A program made the position numbers and the translations under genes. The notes under the pieces were generated by a model. That model had not been told where the DNA came from and ran no database searches. It was given only the letters and a program-made list of their open reading frames with translations. This document shows positions 57,119 to 64,000 of a DNA stretch of 64,000 nt, in pieces (the stretch's first letter is position 1; every line of letters starts with the position of its first letter). This stretch comes from JAIBCC01 sp963763855 (GTDB lineage Bacteria > Acidobacteriota > Blastocatellia > Pyrinomonadales > Pyrinomonadaceae): NCBI GenBank assembly GCA_963763855.1, contig CAVXPU010000005.1:1488001-1552000 (forward strand). Direction: 5' to 3'.

Positions 57119-57146
57119 AGACATTATTTCACAGATGACAAAAAAA

Positions 57147-57184
57147 GGATTACGAAGTAAAATTTACTTCGTAATCCTTTTTTA
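57147..57184 (+). terminator. Near-perfect palindromic terminator before uvrB
   Basis: GGATTACGAAGTAAA (57147-57161) and TTTACTTCGTAATCC (57163-57177) form a stem of up to 15 bp, with a run of seven T after it. The uvrB ATG (57187) comes only 9 nt after the stem, so the terminator ends in the 5' leader of the next gene. Confidence 0.88.
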
Positions 57185-57186
57185 TT

Positions 57187-59172
57187 ATGAAATTTAGACT
57201 TGTTTCGGAAAATACCCCAAAAGGCGATCAGCCCCAAGCTATTGAAACGCTCGTCAATGAACTAAATAACCAGACAAAACATCAATGTTTTCAAGGAATT
57301 ACGGGTTCCGGAAAGACTTTTTCGATTGCCAATGTTATTGAGAAAGTGCAACGTCCAACGCTTGTCTTGGCACATAATAAAACGCTTGCCGCCCAACTCT
57401 ACCAGGAATTTAAGACGTTTTTCCCGGAAAACGCGGTCGAATATTTTGTCTCGTATTATGACTATTACCAGCCTGAAGCTTACGTTCCTGCGGCTGATCT
57501 TTATATTGAAAAAGAAGCAACTATTAATGAAGAAATTGATAGACTTCGTTTATCCGCAACCCGCAGTTTATTTGAGCGAAGAGATGTGATAGTCGTCGCA
57601 AGTGTAAGTTGCATATATGGTTTAGGCGATCCTGATGCGTATTTTGGAATGATCCTTTTTGTCGAAAAAGGTCAGCAAATCAAACGCGAAGATTTTTTAC
57701 GCAAACTCGTCGAATTACAATACGAACGATCCGAGATCGAGTTTGATCGCGGTAATTTTCGTGTCCGTGGAGATATTGTTGAAATTTATCCGAGTTATCA
57801 AGATCAGGCTTATCGGGTTGAATTTTGGGGCGATGAAATCGATGCGGTTTACACGATTGATTCTTTGCTTGGGGAAGTATTGCACAAACACGAATCACGC
57901 TTGCCGATATATCCGAAAACTCACTTTGTAATGTCGAAGCAGACGATGAAACGTGCTGTTGAAACTATCAGGGCTGAGCTTATTTGGTGGGAAGAAGAAC
58001 TGATCAAGCAAGGGAAACTCGTTGAATCACAAAGACTTCACCAACGCACAATGTACGATCTCGAAATGATGAAAGAGATGGGTTTTTGCCGTGGAATTGA
58101 AAATTACTCGCGACATTTAACAGGCAAAAAACCGGGCGAGCCGCCACCGACTTTGCTTCATTATCTTCCAGAAGATTCGATTATTGTTATCGACGAATCG
58201 CATCAGAGCATTCCACAACTTGGTGCGATGTTTAAGGGCGATCAATCACGAAAAGGAACCTTGGTTGATTATGGTTTTCGCCTTCCGAGTGCAAAAGATA
58301 ATCGTCCGCTGAATTTTCATGAGTTTGAAGGAATTGTCGGTCAGCGAATTTATGTTTCGGCAACACCCGGAAATTATGAACTTGAGCAGACGGGCGGTGA
58401 AGTTGTCGAACAAGTTATTCGCCCAACTGGGTTGCTTGATCCGATTGTCGAAGTTCGTCCCGTAAAAGGACAAATTGACGACCTTTTACACGAATGTCAG
58501 GAACGTGCAAAACGCAATGAACGAGTTTTGGTTACGACCTTGACCAAAAAAATGTCGGAAGATTTAACGGAATATTTTCTTGAGATTGGCGTTAAAGTAA
58601 ATTACCTGCATTCCGATATTGATACGCTTGAAAGAATTAGAATTTTGCGTGATTTACGGCGTGGAGAATACGATGTTTTAGTTGGAATTAACCTTTTGCG
58701 GGAAGGTCTGGATTTACCGGAAGTATCCTTAGTTGCAATACTTGACGCAGATAAAGAAGGCTTTTTGAGAAGTGAACGTTCGTTGATTCAAACGATTGGA
58801 CGTGCTGCACGAAATTCCGAAGGTCGTGCGATTTTGTATGCTGATAAAATTACAGATTCGATGCGGAAAGCGATGTTTGAAACCGCCCGCCGCCGTAAAA
58901 TTCAAGAAGAATACAATACAAAACACGGCATTACGCCGACCACAATTATCAAATCAATTGATGCGACTTTGGTTACAGCCTATGAAGCCGATTATTTCAA
59001 AGTTCCGCTTGATTTAGACGCGGTTGACGAATATTCACCGGCTAAACTGAAGGAAACGATTTACCAATTAGAGGGTGAAATGCGTCAATCTGCAAAAGAT
59101 ATGAAATTTGAACAAGCAGCCACAATTCGCGATAGAATTAAATATTTAAGGGAAAAATCGTTGATTTCTTAA
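57187..59172 (+). CDS. uvrB: UvrABC excinuclease subunit B
   Basis: The 661-residue protein is a complete UvrB: Walker A GITGSGKTF (37-45), the beta-hairpin stretch YDYYQPEAYVPAADLYIEK, the helicase motifs IDESHQSIPQLGAMFKGD and SATPGNYE, DLPEVSLVAILDADKEGFLRS and QTIGRAARN, and a C-terminal UVR domain. It loads onto damage with UvrA and directs UvrC cuts. No ribosome site is visible before the ATG, because the terminator tail ends there. It heads a probable operon. Confidence 0.96.
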   Translation: MKFRLVSENTPKGDQPQAIETLVNELNNQTKHQCFQGITGSGKTFSIANVIEKVQRPTLVLAHNKTLAAQLYQEFKTFFPENAVEYFVSYYDYYQPEAYVPAADLYIEKEATINEEIDRLRLSATRSLFERRDVIVVASVSCIYGLGDPDAYFGMILFVEKGQQIKREDFLRKLVELQYERSEIEFDRGNFRVRGDIVEIYPSYQDQAYRVEFWGDEIDAVYTIDSLLGEVLHKHESRLPIYPKTHFVMSKQTMKRAVETIRAELIWWEEELIKQGKLVESQRLHQRTMYDLEMMKEMGFCRGIENYSRHLTGKKPGEPPPTLLHYLPEDSIIVIDESHQSIPQLGAMFKGDQSRKGTLVDYGFRLPSAKDNRPLNFHEFEGIVGQRIYVSATPGNYELEQTGGEVVEQVIRPTGLLDPIVEVRPVKGQIDDLLHECQERAKRNERVLVTTLTKKMSEDLTEYFLEIGVKVNYLHSDIDTLERIRILRDLRRGEYDVLVGINLLREGLDLPEVSLVAILDADKEGFLRSERSLIQTIGRAARNSEGRAILYADKITDSMRKAMFETARRRKIQEEYNTKHGITPTTIIKSIDATLVTAYEADYFKVPLDLDAVDEYSPAKLKETIYQLEGEMRQSAKDMKFEQAATIRDRIKYLREKSLIS

Positions 59173-59181
59173 CCATTATTT

Positions 59182-59622
59182 ATGCAAACGAACGCGTTAG
59201 AATTACTCAAAAAGACACGTGTCGAAGTTTCGCCGGAAAGCTATTATTTAGTTTCGCTTCGAGATAGTGAATGGACAAAATTATTAGAAAATCCAGAATT
59301 ATCGCCGCGAATGACTGCACCTTTTATGATTCTCAAAGATAAATTTGAGGTGACTCTGCTTTTGGATCAGACGGATTATCAAACTTCACGCCACGCGATG
59401 AGAGATGCAAAAGTTGAAAGCGGTTGGCGGCTTTTGACCTTTGAATTGGTGTTGGATTTCACCGTGGTTGGATTTCTGGCAGAAGTTTCGAGAATTTTGG
59501 CTGAAGCGGAAATTTCGATCATGGCACTTTCTGCGTTTTCCCGTGATCACATTTTGATAAAACAAGATGATTTGGCGAAAGCATTGATTGTTTTAGGGCG
59601 ATATGTTGAGGAATTGTGTTGA
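59182..59622 (+). CDS. ACT-domain protein (CASTOR-like)
   Basis: The 146-residue protein has a C-terminal ACT fold (FTVVGFLAEVSRILAEAEISIMALSAFSRDHILIKQDDLAKALIVL) following a shorter ACT-like N-terminal half (about 5-75). Two-ACT small proteins bind amino acids and regulate other proteins. No enzyme domain is attached. It follows uvrB by 9 nt and overlaps the next gene (TGATG), so it is co-translated with it. Confidence 0.78.
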   Translation: MQTNALELLKKTRVEVSPESYYLVSLRDSEWTKLLENPELSPRMTAPFMILKDKFEVTLLLDQTDYQTSRHAMRDAKVESGWRLLTFELVLDFTVVGFLAEVSRILAEAEISIMALSAFSRDHILIKQDDLAKALIVLGRYVEELC

Positions 59623-60392
59623 TGAATTGGAAAAGTAAAGTTGTTTTTCTAACCGGTGCATCGAGCGGAATTGGTAATGAAATGTCACTCCAATTAGCTA
59701 GAAAAGGTGCAATTATGGGCTTGCTCGCACGCCGTCGCGATGAACTGGAAAAACTTCAATCCAACATCGAAAAAGAAGGCGGAATTGCAAGAATTTTTCC
59801 AGTTGACGTAACAGACAAAGATGGCTTGGAAAAATCTGCGAAAAGTTTGCGTGATGAATTTGGCAAGATTGATGTAATGATCGCAAATGCGGGAATTGGC
59901 GGCGGTGCGGTTCACGCCAAAGACTTAAATTTGGAGACGTTTTCAAAAGTAATTAACGTTAATGTTTTTGGAGCATTTAATTCGCTGGCAGCGGTTTTGC
60001 CGGACATGATCGAAAAAAACGGAGGTCAAATTGTTGTAATTTCAAGTCTTGCAGGATTTCGCGGACTTCCAAAATCCGCTAGTTATTCAGCCAGTAAAGC
60101 TGCGGTTAATAATCTTTTCGAAAGCGTTCGGCTTGATCTACTAAAGACAAATATTGATGTGACAATTATCCAACCGGGTTTCATTAAAACTCCTCTGACA
60201 TCGGGCAGAGAGGCTAACATGCCATTTTTAATGGAATTAGATACGGCAACTGCCAAAATGATTGTGGCAATTGAGAAACGAAAGAAGTTTTATGCATTTC
60301 CTTGGCAGCTCGCCTCGTTTGTTAAACTGGGCAGAATTTTTCCGGCATGGCTATACGACAAGATTGCCGGAAGCAGAAACTACAGAGAGTAA
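59622..60392 (+). CDS. Short-chain dehydrogenase/reductase
   Basis: From ATG 59622 the protein has 256 residues. It has the SDR set: TGASSGIG (11-18), NAGIGGG, the catalytic Ser near 141-142 and YSASK with Y155 and K159, then PGFIKTPL. Classical SDR using NAD(P)H; the substrate is not readable. The start overlaps the ACT gene stop by one base (TGATG), and the TTG just upstream is not preferred. Confidence 0.88.
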   Translation: MNWKSKVVFLTGASSGIGNEMSLQLARKGAIMGLLARRRDELEKLQSNIEKEGGIARIFPVDVTDKDGLEKSAKSLRDEFGKIDVMIANAGIGGGAVHAKDLNLETFSKVINVNVFGAFNSLAAVLPDMIEKNGGQIVVISSLAGFRGLPKSASYSASKAAVNNLFESVRLDLLKTNIDVTIIQPGFIKTPLTSGREANMPFLMELDTATAKMIVAIEKRKKFYAFPWQLASFVKLGRIFPAWLYDKIAGSRNYRE

Positions 60393-60460
60393 TTTGTTAA
60401 TCTTCGGCACTTAATGGTAAATTGTTGTTTCTGAATGAAGCCCTTTTAGACAATTAATAT

Positions 60461-61354
60461 ATGGATTTGATACAAGCAATTATTCTTGGCATTGTTCAGG
60501 GCTTGACGGAATTTATCCCAATTAGTTCTACCGCCCATCTCGTTTTTGCCAGCCGTTTGACCAATTTATACAATGGAAACGCCGAACAAATTACTGCAAC
60601 AATTGCCGTTATGCAGCTTGGAACTCTTGCCGCGACTTTTGTTTATTTTGCGGGAGATATTTGGAACATTACGACGGCATTCTTTCGTGATAATTGGGCG
60701 GCTTTGACGGGTCGAAGGGGAATTACTTTCTCGGGGACACACGGTGTTCGTCCGATGTGGCTTTCTGAAGATGCGTGGCTCGGATGGCTTATAATAATTG
60801 GTTCGATTCCGATTGGAACGGTTGGTTTGATTTTTAAGAAAGCAATCGAAGGTCCGCAAACAAAAAATCTTTGGGTGATCGCAACAATGATGATTGCCAT
60901 CGCGTTGGGATTAATTATTGCTGAATTCGTTGGATCACAAAGGAAAGATTTGCGTGAATTTGGATTAATTGATGCGATCGTTGTAGGATTCGCACAGGTT
61001 TTATCCTTGATTCCGGGAGCAAGTCGTTCGGGTTCAACAATTATGGGCGGACTTTTCGCCGGAGAAAAAAGGGAAGCCGCCGCAAGATTTTCGTTCCTTT
61101 TGATGATTCCTGCTATTACTGCCAGCGGTTTGCTCGAAATGCGGGAAGCTTATCATTTACTTTCCAAAGATGATTTAATTCAATTGGCAGTTGGAACAAT
61201 TGTGGCTGGGATTGTCGGCTATCTCTCGATCTGGTTTTTGTTAGCTTTTTTGCGAAAACGTTCAACAGGAATATTTATTGCGTATCGTTTAATACTCGGT
61301 TCAATACTTTTATATTGCCTTTATGCAGGTTTGATAAATCCTCAAATTCAATAA
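60461..61354 (+). CDS. uppP: Undecaprenyl-diphosphatase
   Basis: The 297-residue protein has the UppP/BacA motifs: GIVQGLTEFIPISSTAHLVF at the start and SLIPGASRSGSTIMGGLFAG in the middle, with about eight membrane helices. It recycles the undecaprenyl lipid carrier used for peptidoglycan and O-antigen. Length is a little long (usual 265-290). It lies 68 nt after the SDR gene. Confidence 0.93.
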   Translation: MDLIQAIILGIVQGLTEFIPISSTAHLVFASRLTNLYNGNAEQITATIAVMQLGTLAATFVYFAGDIWNITTAFFRDNWAALTGRRGITFSGTHGVRPMWLSEDAWLGWLIIIGSIPIGTVGLIFKKAIEGPQTKNLWVIATMMIAIALGLIIAEFVGSQRKDLREFGLIDAIVVGFAQVLSLIPGASRSGSTIMGGLFAGEKREAAARFSFLLMIPAITASGLLEMREAYHLLSKDDLIQLAVGTIVAGIVGYLSIWFLLAFLRKRSTGIFIAYRLILGSILLYCLYAGLINPQIQ

Positions 61355-61380
61355 AAATCGAAGCAAAAATCAACAAGTAA

Positions 61381-63096
61381 ATGAAACGTTGGAACATTCT
61401 AAAACACGATCGCGAAAAGTTGATTCCGCTTTCGCAAAGTCTTAATGTGTCGCCTTTAATAGCGGCACTTCTTGTTTCACGCGGGTTTGATACCGATGAA
61501 AAAGCACACAAATTTCTCAAACCAAGTCTTGACGATTTACACGAACCGAATCTCCTAAAAGACCTCGATAAAGCGACGAAACGAATCTTCAAAGCGATAG
61601 AAAATCAAGAAAAAATCCTGATCTGGGGTGATTATGATGTTGACGGAACAACCGGAACTGTGGTTCTTAGAAAAGCTCTGGAAATTTTGGGAGCTAAGAC
61701 AGGTTTTCACGTTCCTCATCGTTTTACCGAAGGTTATGGAATAAATATTCCAAGGTTAATTGAAGCAAAAGAAGAAGGTTACACGCTTGTAATAAGCGTT
61801 GACACGGGTGCAAGAGCCTTTGAACCTGCAACTTGGGCGAAGGAAAATGGCATCGATTTAATCATTACCGATCATCATTTATCAGATGAATCTAATGGCA
61901 ATCCCGACGCTTTTGCTATCGTTAATCCCAATCAAACGGGTTGCGAATATCCGGATAAAAATCTTGCCGGAGTTGGAGTTGCATTCAAGCTGGCTCATGC
62001 ACTTTTGCGGGAAAAAGGACGCGAGAACTTAGTTGAAGGCTTTTTGAAAGTTGTCGCGATTGGAACAATTGCAGACATAATGAATCTAACGGGTGAAAAT
62101 CGTGCAATAGTTTCTCTCGGGCTTCGTGATTTGCCGAGTGCAAAGAATTTTGGACTGCGAGCACTGATGGAAGTTGCCGATTGTAATTCGGAAATGACGA
62201 GTTTGGATATTGGATTTCGAATTGCACCACGAATTAATGCCGCCGGAAGAATGGACGTTGCCCGGCAGGTTGTCGAACTTTTGGAAGCCGAAACCTTTGG
62301 AAAGGCACGCGAACTCGCACAAATTTTAGATAGCCGCAATCGCGAACGACAAACAATGCAAAAGCAAATTACGGAGCTTGCTTTGCAGGAATATATTGAT
62401 AATGGAGGAAGTGCGAATCAAAAGCACGTAGCCGTTGTTGCGGGAAATGTTTGGCATCGGGGAGTAATCGGGCTTGCTTCTTCACGAATTTCGGACAAAA
62501 TTTATCGTCCGAGTTTGGTTATTTCGATTGAAGATGGAATTGGTCATGGCTCGGCACGTTCGATTGCTAACTATCATCTACTCAATGGTTTAGAATCTTG
62601 TGCTGAGCTTTTTGAAAAGTTTGGCGGACACGCCGCAGCCTGTGGTTTTACAATCAAACAAGAAAATATTGACGAACTTCGCGTTAAAATAAATGAACAC
62701 GCTGCCCTGCATTTAAGTGATGAAGATTTAATTCCGCAGGTTAGAATTGATGCCGTGGTTTCTTCGCAAAGTCTTGATTTGAAGTTGGTTAGCGATTTGA
62801 AAGAGCTTGAGCCATTTGGAGCCGGAAATCCGAAACCTGTTTTTGTCACGAAAGATTTGGTATTATCGGGTGAGCCTTACGTTATGAAAGAAAAGCATCT
62901 CAAGCTAAAATTGCGTGATGCCGGCGGGAAACAATTTGAAGCGGTTTGGTGGGACGGCGTAGATAAATCAAATGAGCAAACTCTGAAAGCCAATTCCCGC
63001 ATCGAAATCGCGTACACACCGGAAGCGAATTCGTGGAATGGAAATACCAGATTGCAATTAGTTGTAGAAGATTTAAAAGTAGATGGAAAATATTGA
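61381..63096 (+). CDS. recJ: Single-stranded-DNA-specific exonuclease RecJ
   Basis: The 571-residue protein has DHH-family motifs: WGDYDVDGTTGTVVL, SVDTGARAF, ITDHHLSDE, then a DHHA1 domain (VVAGNVWHRGVIGLASSRI; GHGSARSI) and an OB-like C-terminus. RecJ degrades single-stranded DNA 5' to 3' in recombination and repair. Length is normal. It ends 14 nt inside the next gene, so the pair is coupled. Confidence 0.94.
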   Translation: MKRWNILKHDREKLIPLSQSLNVSPLIAALLVSRGFDTDEKAHKFLKPSLDDLHEPNLLKDLDKATKRIFKAIENQEKILIWGDYDVDGTTGTVVLRKALEILGAKTGFHVPHRFTEGYGINIPRLIEAKEEGYTLVISVDTGARAFEPATWAKENGIDLIITDHHLSDESNGNPDAFAIVNPNQTGCEYPDKNLAGVGVAFKLAHALLREKGRENLVEGFLKVVAIGTIADIMNLTGENRAIVSLGLRDLPSAKNFGLRALMEVADCNSEMTSLDIGFRIAPRINAAGRMDVARQVVELLEAETFGKARELAQILDSRNRERQTMQKQITELALQEYIDNGGSANQKHVAVVAGNVWHRGVIGLASSRISDKIYRPSLVISIEDGIGHGSARSIANYHLLNGLESCAELFEKFGGHAAACGFTIKQENIDELRVKINEHAALHLSDEDLIPQVRIDAVVSSQSLDLKLVSDLKELEPFGAGNPKPVFVTKDLVLSGEPYVMKEKHLKLKLRDAGGKQFEAVWWDGVDKSNEQTLKANSRIEIAYTPEANSWNGNTRLQLVVEDLKVDGKY

Positions 63097-64000
63097 GCAA
63101 GCAGTAAATATCCCGAAAAAACGCACAAACCTTGTGGGTGTTCGTGCTAATTTCCCGAAAATTCTTGGAGTATTGGCGATTCTTGGTCTGATTGCATCAA
63201 TAATTTGGATTACTATCGGATTTCTCAGTCTGAAAAAGAAGCCGTTTATCATGAAAGGAAAGGAAGTTCAGCTTTCTCAAGATGTTGTTGCGGTTGTAAA
63301 TGGTTATGAAAGACGCGAGACGGAAGGTCAAATAACGAAATATTACATCAAAGCCGATAAAGCAACCACATTTGCTGATGAACACCAGGAACTCGAAAAC
63401 GTCTATCTCGAAGCCTATGACAAGACGGGTGAAAAATTTGATACGATAACCGCAACACGGTCAATTTACGTTCCGCATACAGACAACAAAAAGCTTTTTA
63501 CCGCACAGTTCATCGGCAATGTGAACATTGAAACGCGGGATAAATTGAAAGTTAAATCCGAACTTATCACTTACGATCACGAACTTGAAACTGCTGAAAG
63601 CACTGAATTGGTTGATTTTGAACAACTTAACATCAAAGGAAAATCGCTTGGAACAAAACTTTTTGTCAAAGAACGAAAAATTGAATTGCTGAAAGATGTT
63701 GAAATAAATGCTAATGCTGATCCGAAACTCGAGGTTGATAAGGTAGCAGCAGCGAAATTACAAAGTGCAAAAATTGTTTCGGGTCACGCGATGGTTCAGG
63801 AAACGACCGTAGAAGGTCAGCCGGTTGAGCAAAAAATCAATGCAAAACAAAATGTTGTAATCAATTTAATACCGCTTGCGAATCAATCAAATCTCAAACA
63901 ACCAACTGACATAAAAGCCGATGAGGCGACCGCTTATTTAATTGATAAACAGGTTAAGAAAGTTGATTTGGTTGGAAATACAGAAGTTTTTGCGAAGCCA
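63083..64000 (+). CDS. lptC: LPS export protein LptC-like, partial at window end
   Basis: An open frame from ATG 63083 runs 306 codons to the window edge with no stop. It has a basic N-terminus, one membrane helix (about residues 28-50) and a beta-rich periplasmic domain with repeated LptC/OstA-type units (ITKYYIKADKATTFADEHQELENVYLEAYD; VKSELITYDHELETAES). That matches LptC, which passes LPS between LptB2FG and LptA, and it may continue into an LptA-like part. It overlaps the recJ stop by 14 nt. It fits the Kdo genes earlier in the window. Confidence 0.75.
   Translation, partial: MENIEQAVNIPKKRTNLVGVRANFPKILGVLAILGLIASIIWITIGFLSLKKKPFIMKGKEVQLSQDVVAVVNGYERRETEGQITKYYIKADKATTFADEHQELENVYLEAYDKTGEKFDTITATRSIYVPHTDNKKLFTAQFIGNVNIETRDKLKVKSELITYDHELETAESTELVDFEQLNIKGKSLGTKLFVKERKIELLKDVEINANADPKLEVDKVAAAKLQSAKIVSGHAMVQETTVEGQPVEQKINAKQNVVINLIPLANQSNLKQPTDIKADEATAYLIDKQVKKVDLVGNTEVFAKP

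Overview
The window is an AT-rich chromosomal segment from a Gram-negative, outer-membrane-bearing bacterium. I infer Acidobacteriota, probably the Blastocatellia/Pyrinomonadales (old subdivision 4). The inference rests on the style of the 16S gene and on a mix of gene types: an OmpR-type winged helix fused to PD40 repeats, FecR-domain proteins, PqqD domains fused to exported Cys-rich tails, SpoIIE-type phosphatases, and Kdo (LPS) genes beside groESL under a CIRCE operator. A search with the 16S gene at about 31647-33166 would settle it.

Layout. 1-1142: end of a phosphodiesterase-like gene and a secreted HExxH protein. 1260-7836: a 2-oxoacid:acceptor oxidoreductase locus (FAD/Fe-S subunit, fused gamma-alpha subunit, beta subunit). 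It is interrupted twice: by a GxxExxY gene lying between perfect 29-bp inverted repeats and broken by one stop codon, and by a BrnT-type toxin with two tandem antitoxin-like genes plus a DUF2199 gene. 7847-13857: LOG-family protein, PTS enzyme I, two MacB/FtsX-like permeases, sucD. 14259-24312: M16 peptidase, thioesterase, ndk, DUF4190 protein, an isolated nuoI, ImmA/IrrE-like protein, GAF-SpoIIE phosphatase, FecR protein, CPBP protease. 24389-31256: Kdo supply (kdsB, kdsA, kdsC) with pyrG, which makes the CTP used by KdsB, plus an exonuclease and a catalytically degenerate M1-like protein. 31257-36818: a complete rRNA operon (two promoters, 16S, tRNA-Ile, initiator tRNA-Met, tRNA-Ala, 23S, 5S, terminator) with recognisable processing stems. 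36827-48100: transglutaminase-like membrane protein, rimO, DUF922-like protein, pgpA, corA, an ABC exporter pair, a CYTH protein, a VWA lipoprotein. 48462-50602: groES-groEL with CIRCE. 50766-54484: three tandem PqqD-domain genes, two of them fused to a twin-arginine-like export segment and a Cys-rich tail, divergent from a winged-helix/PD40 membrane regulator. 54486-64000: purC with a Fis-type HTH protein, a HEAT-repeat protein, and a likely operon uvrB-ACT-SDR-uppP-recJ-lptC, the last gene running off the window.

How it fits together. Most genes are housekeeping: central carbon oxidation through ferredoxin, nucleotide and Kdo supply for the outer membrane, lipid carrier recycling, DNA repair and protein folding. 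The parts that look least described are the PqqD/Cys-rich fusion cluster at 50.8-52.2 kb, the inverted-repeat GxxExxY cassette at 3.06-3.53 kb, the toxin with two antitoxins inside the oxidoreductase locus, the initiator tRNA inside the rRNA spacer, and the M1-like protein whose zinc motif is lost. Functions come from motif reading by eye; no database search was run.
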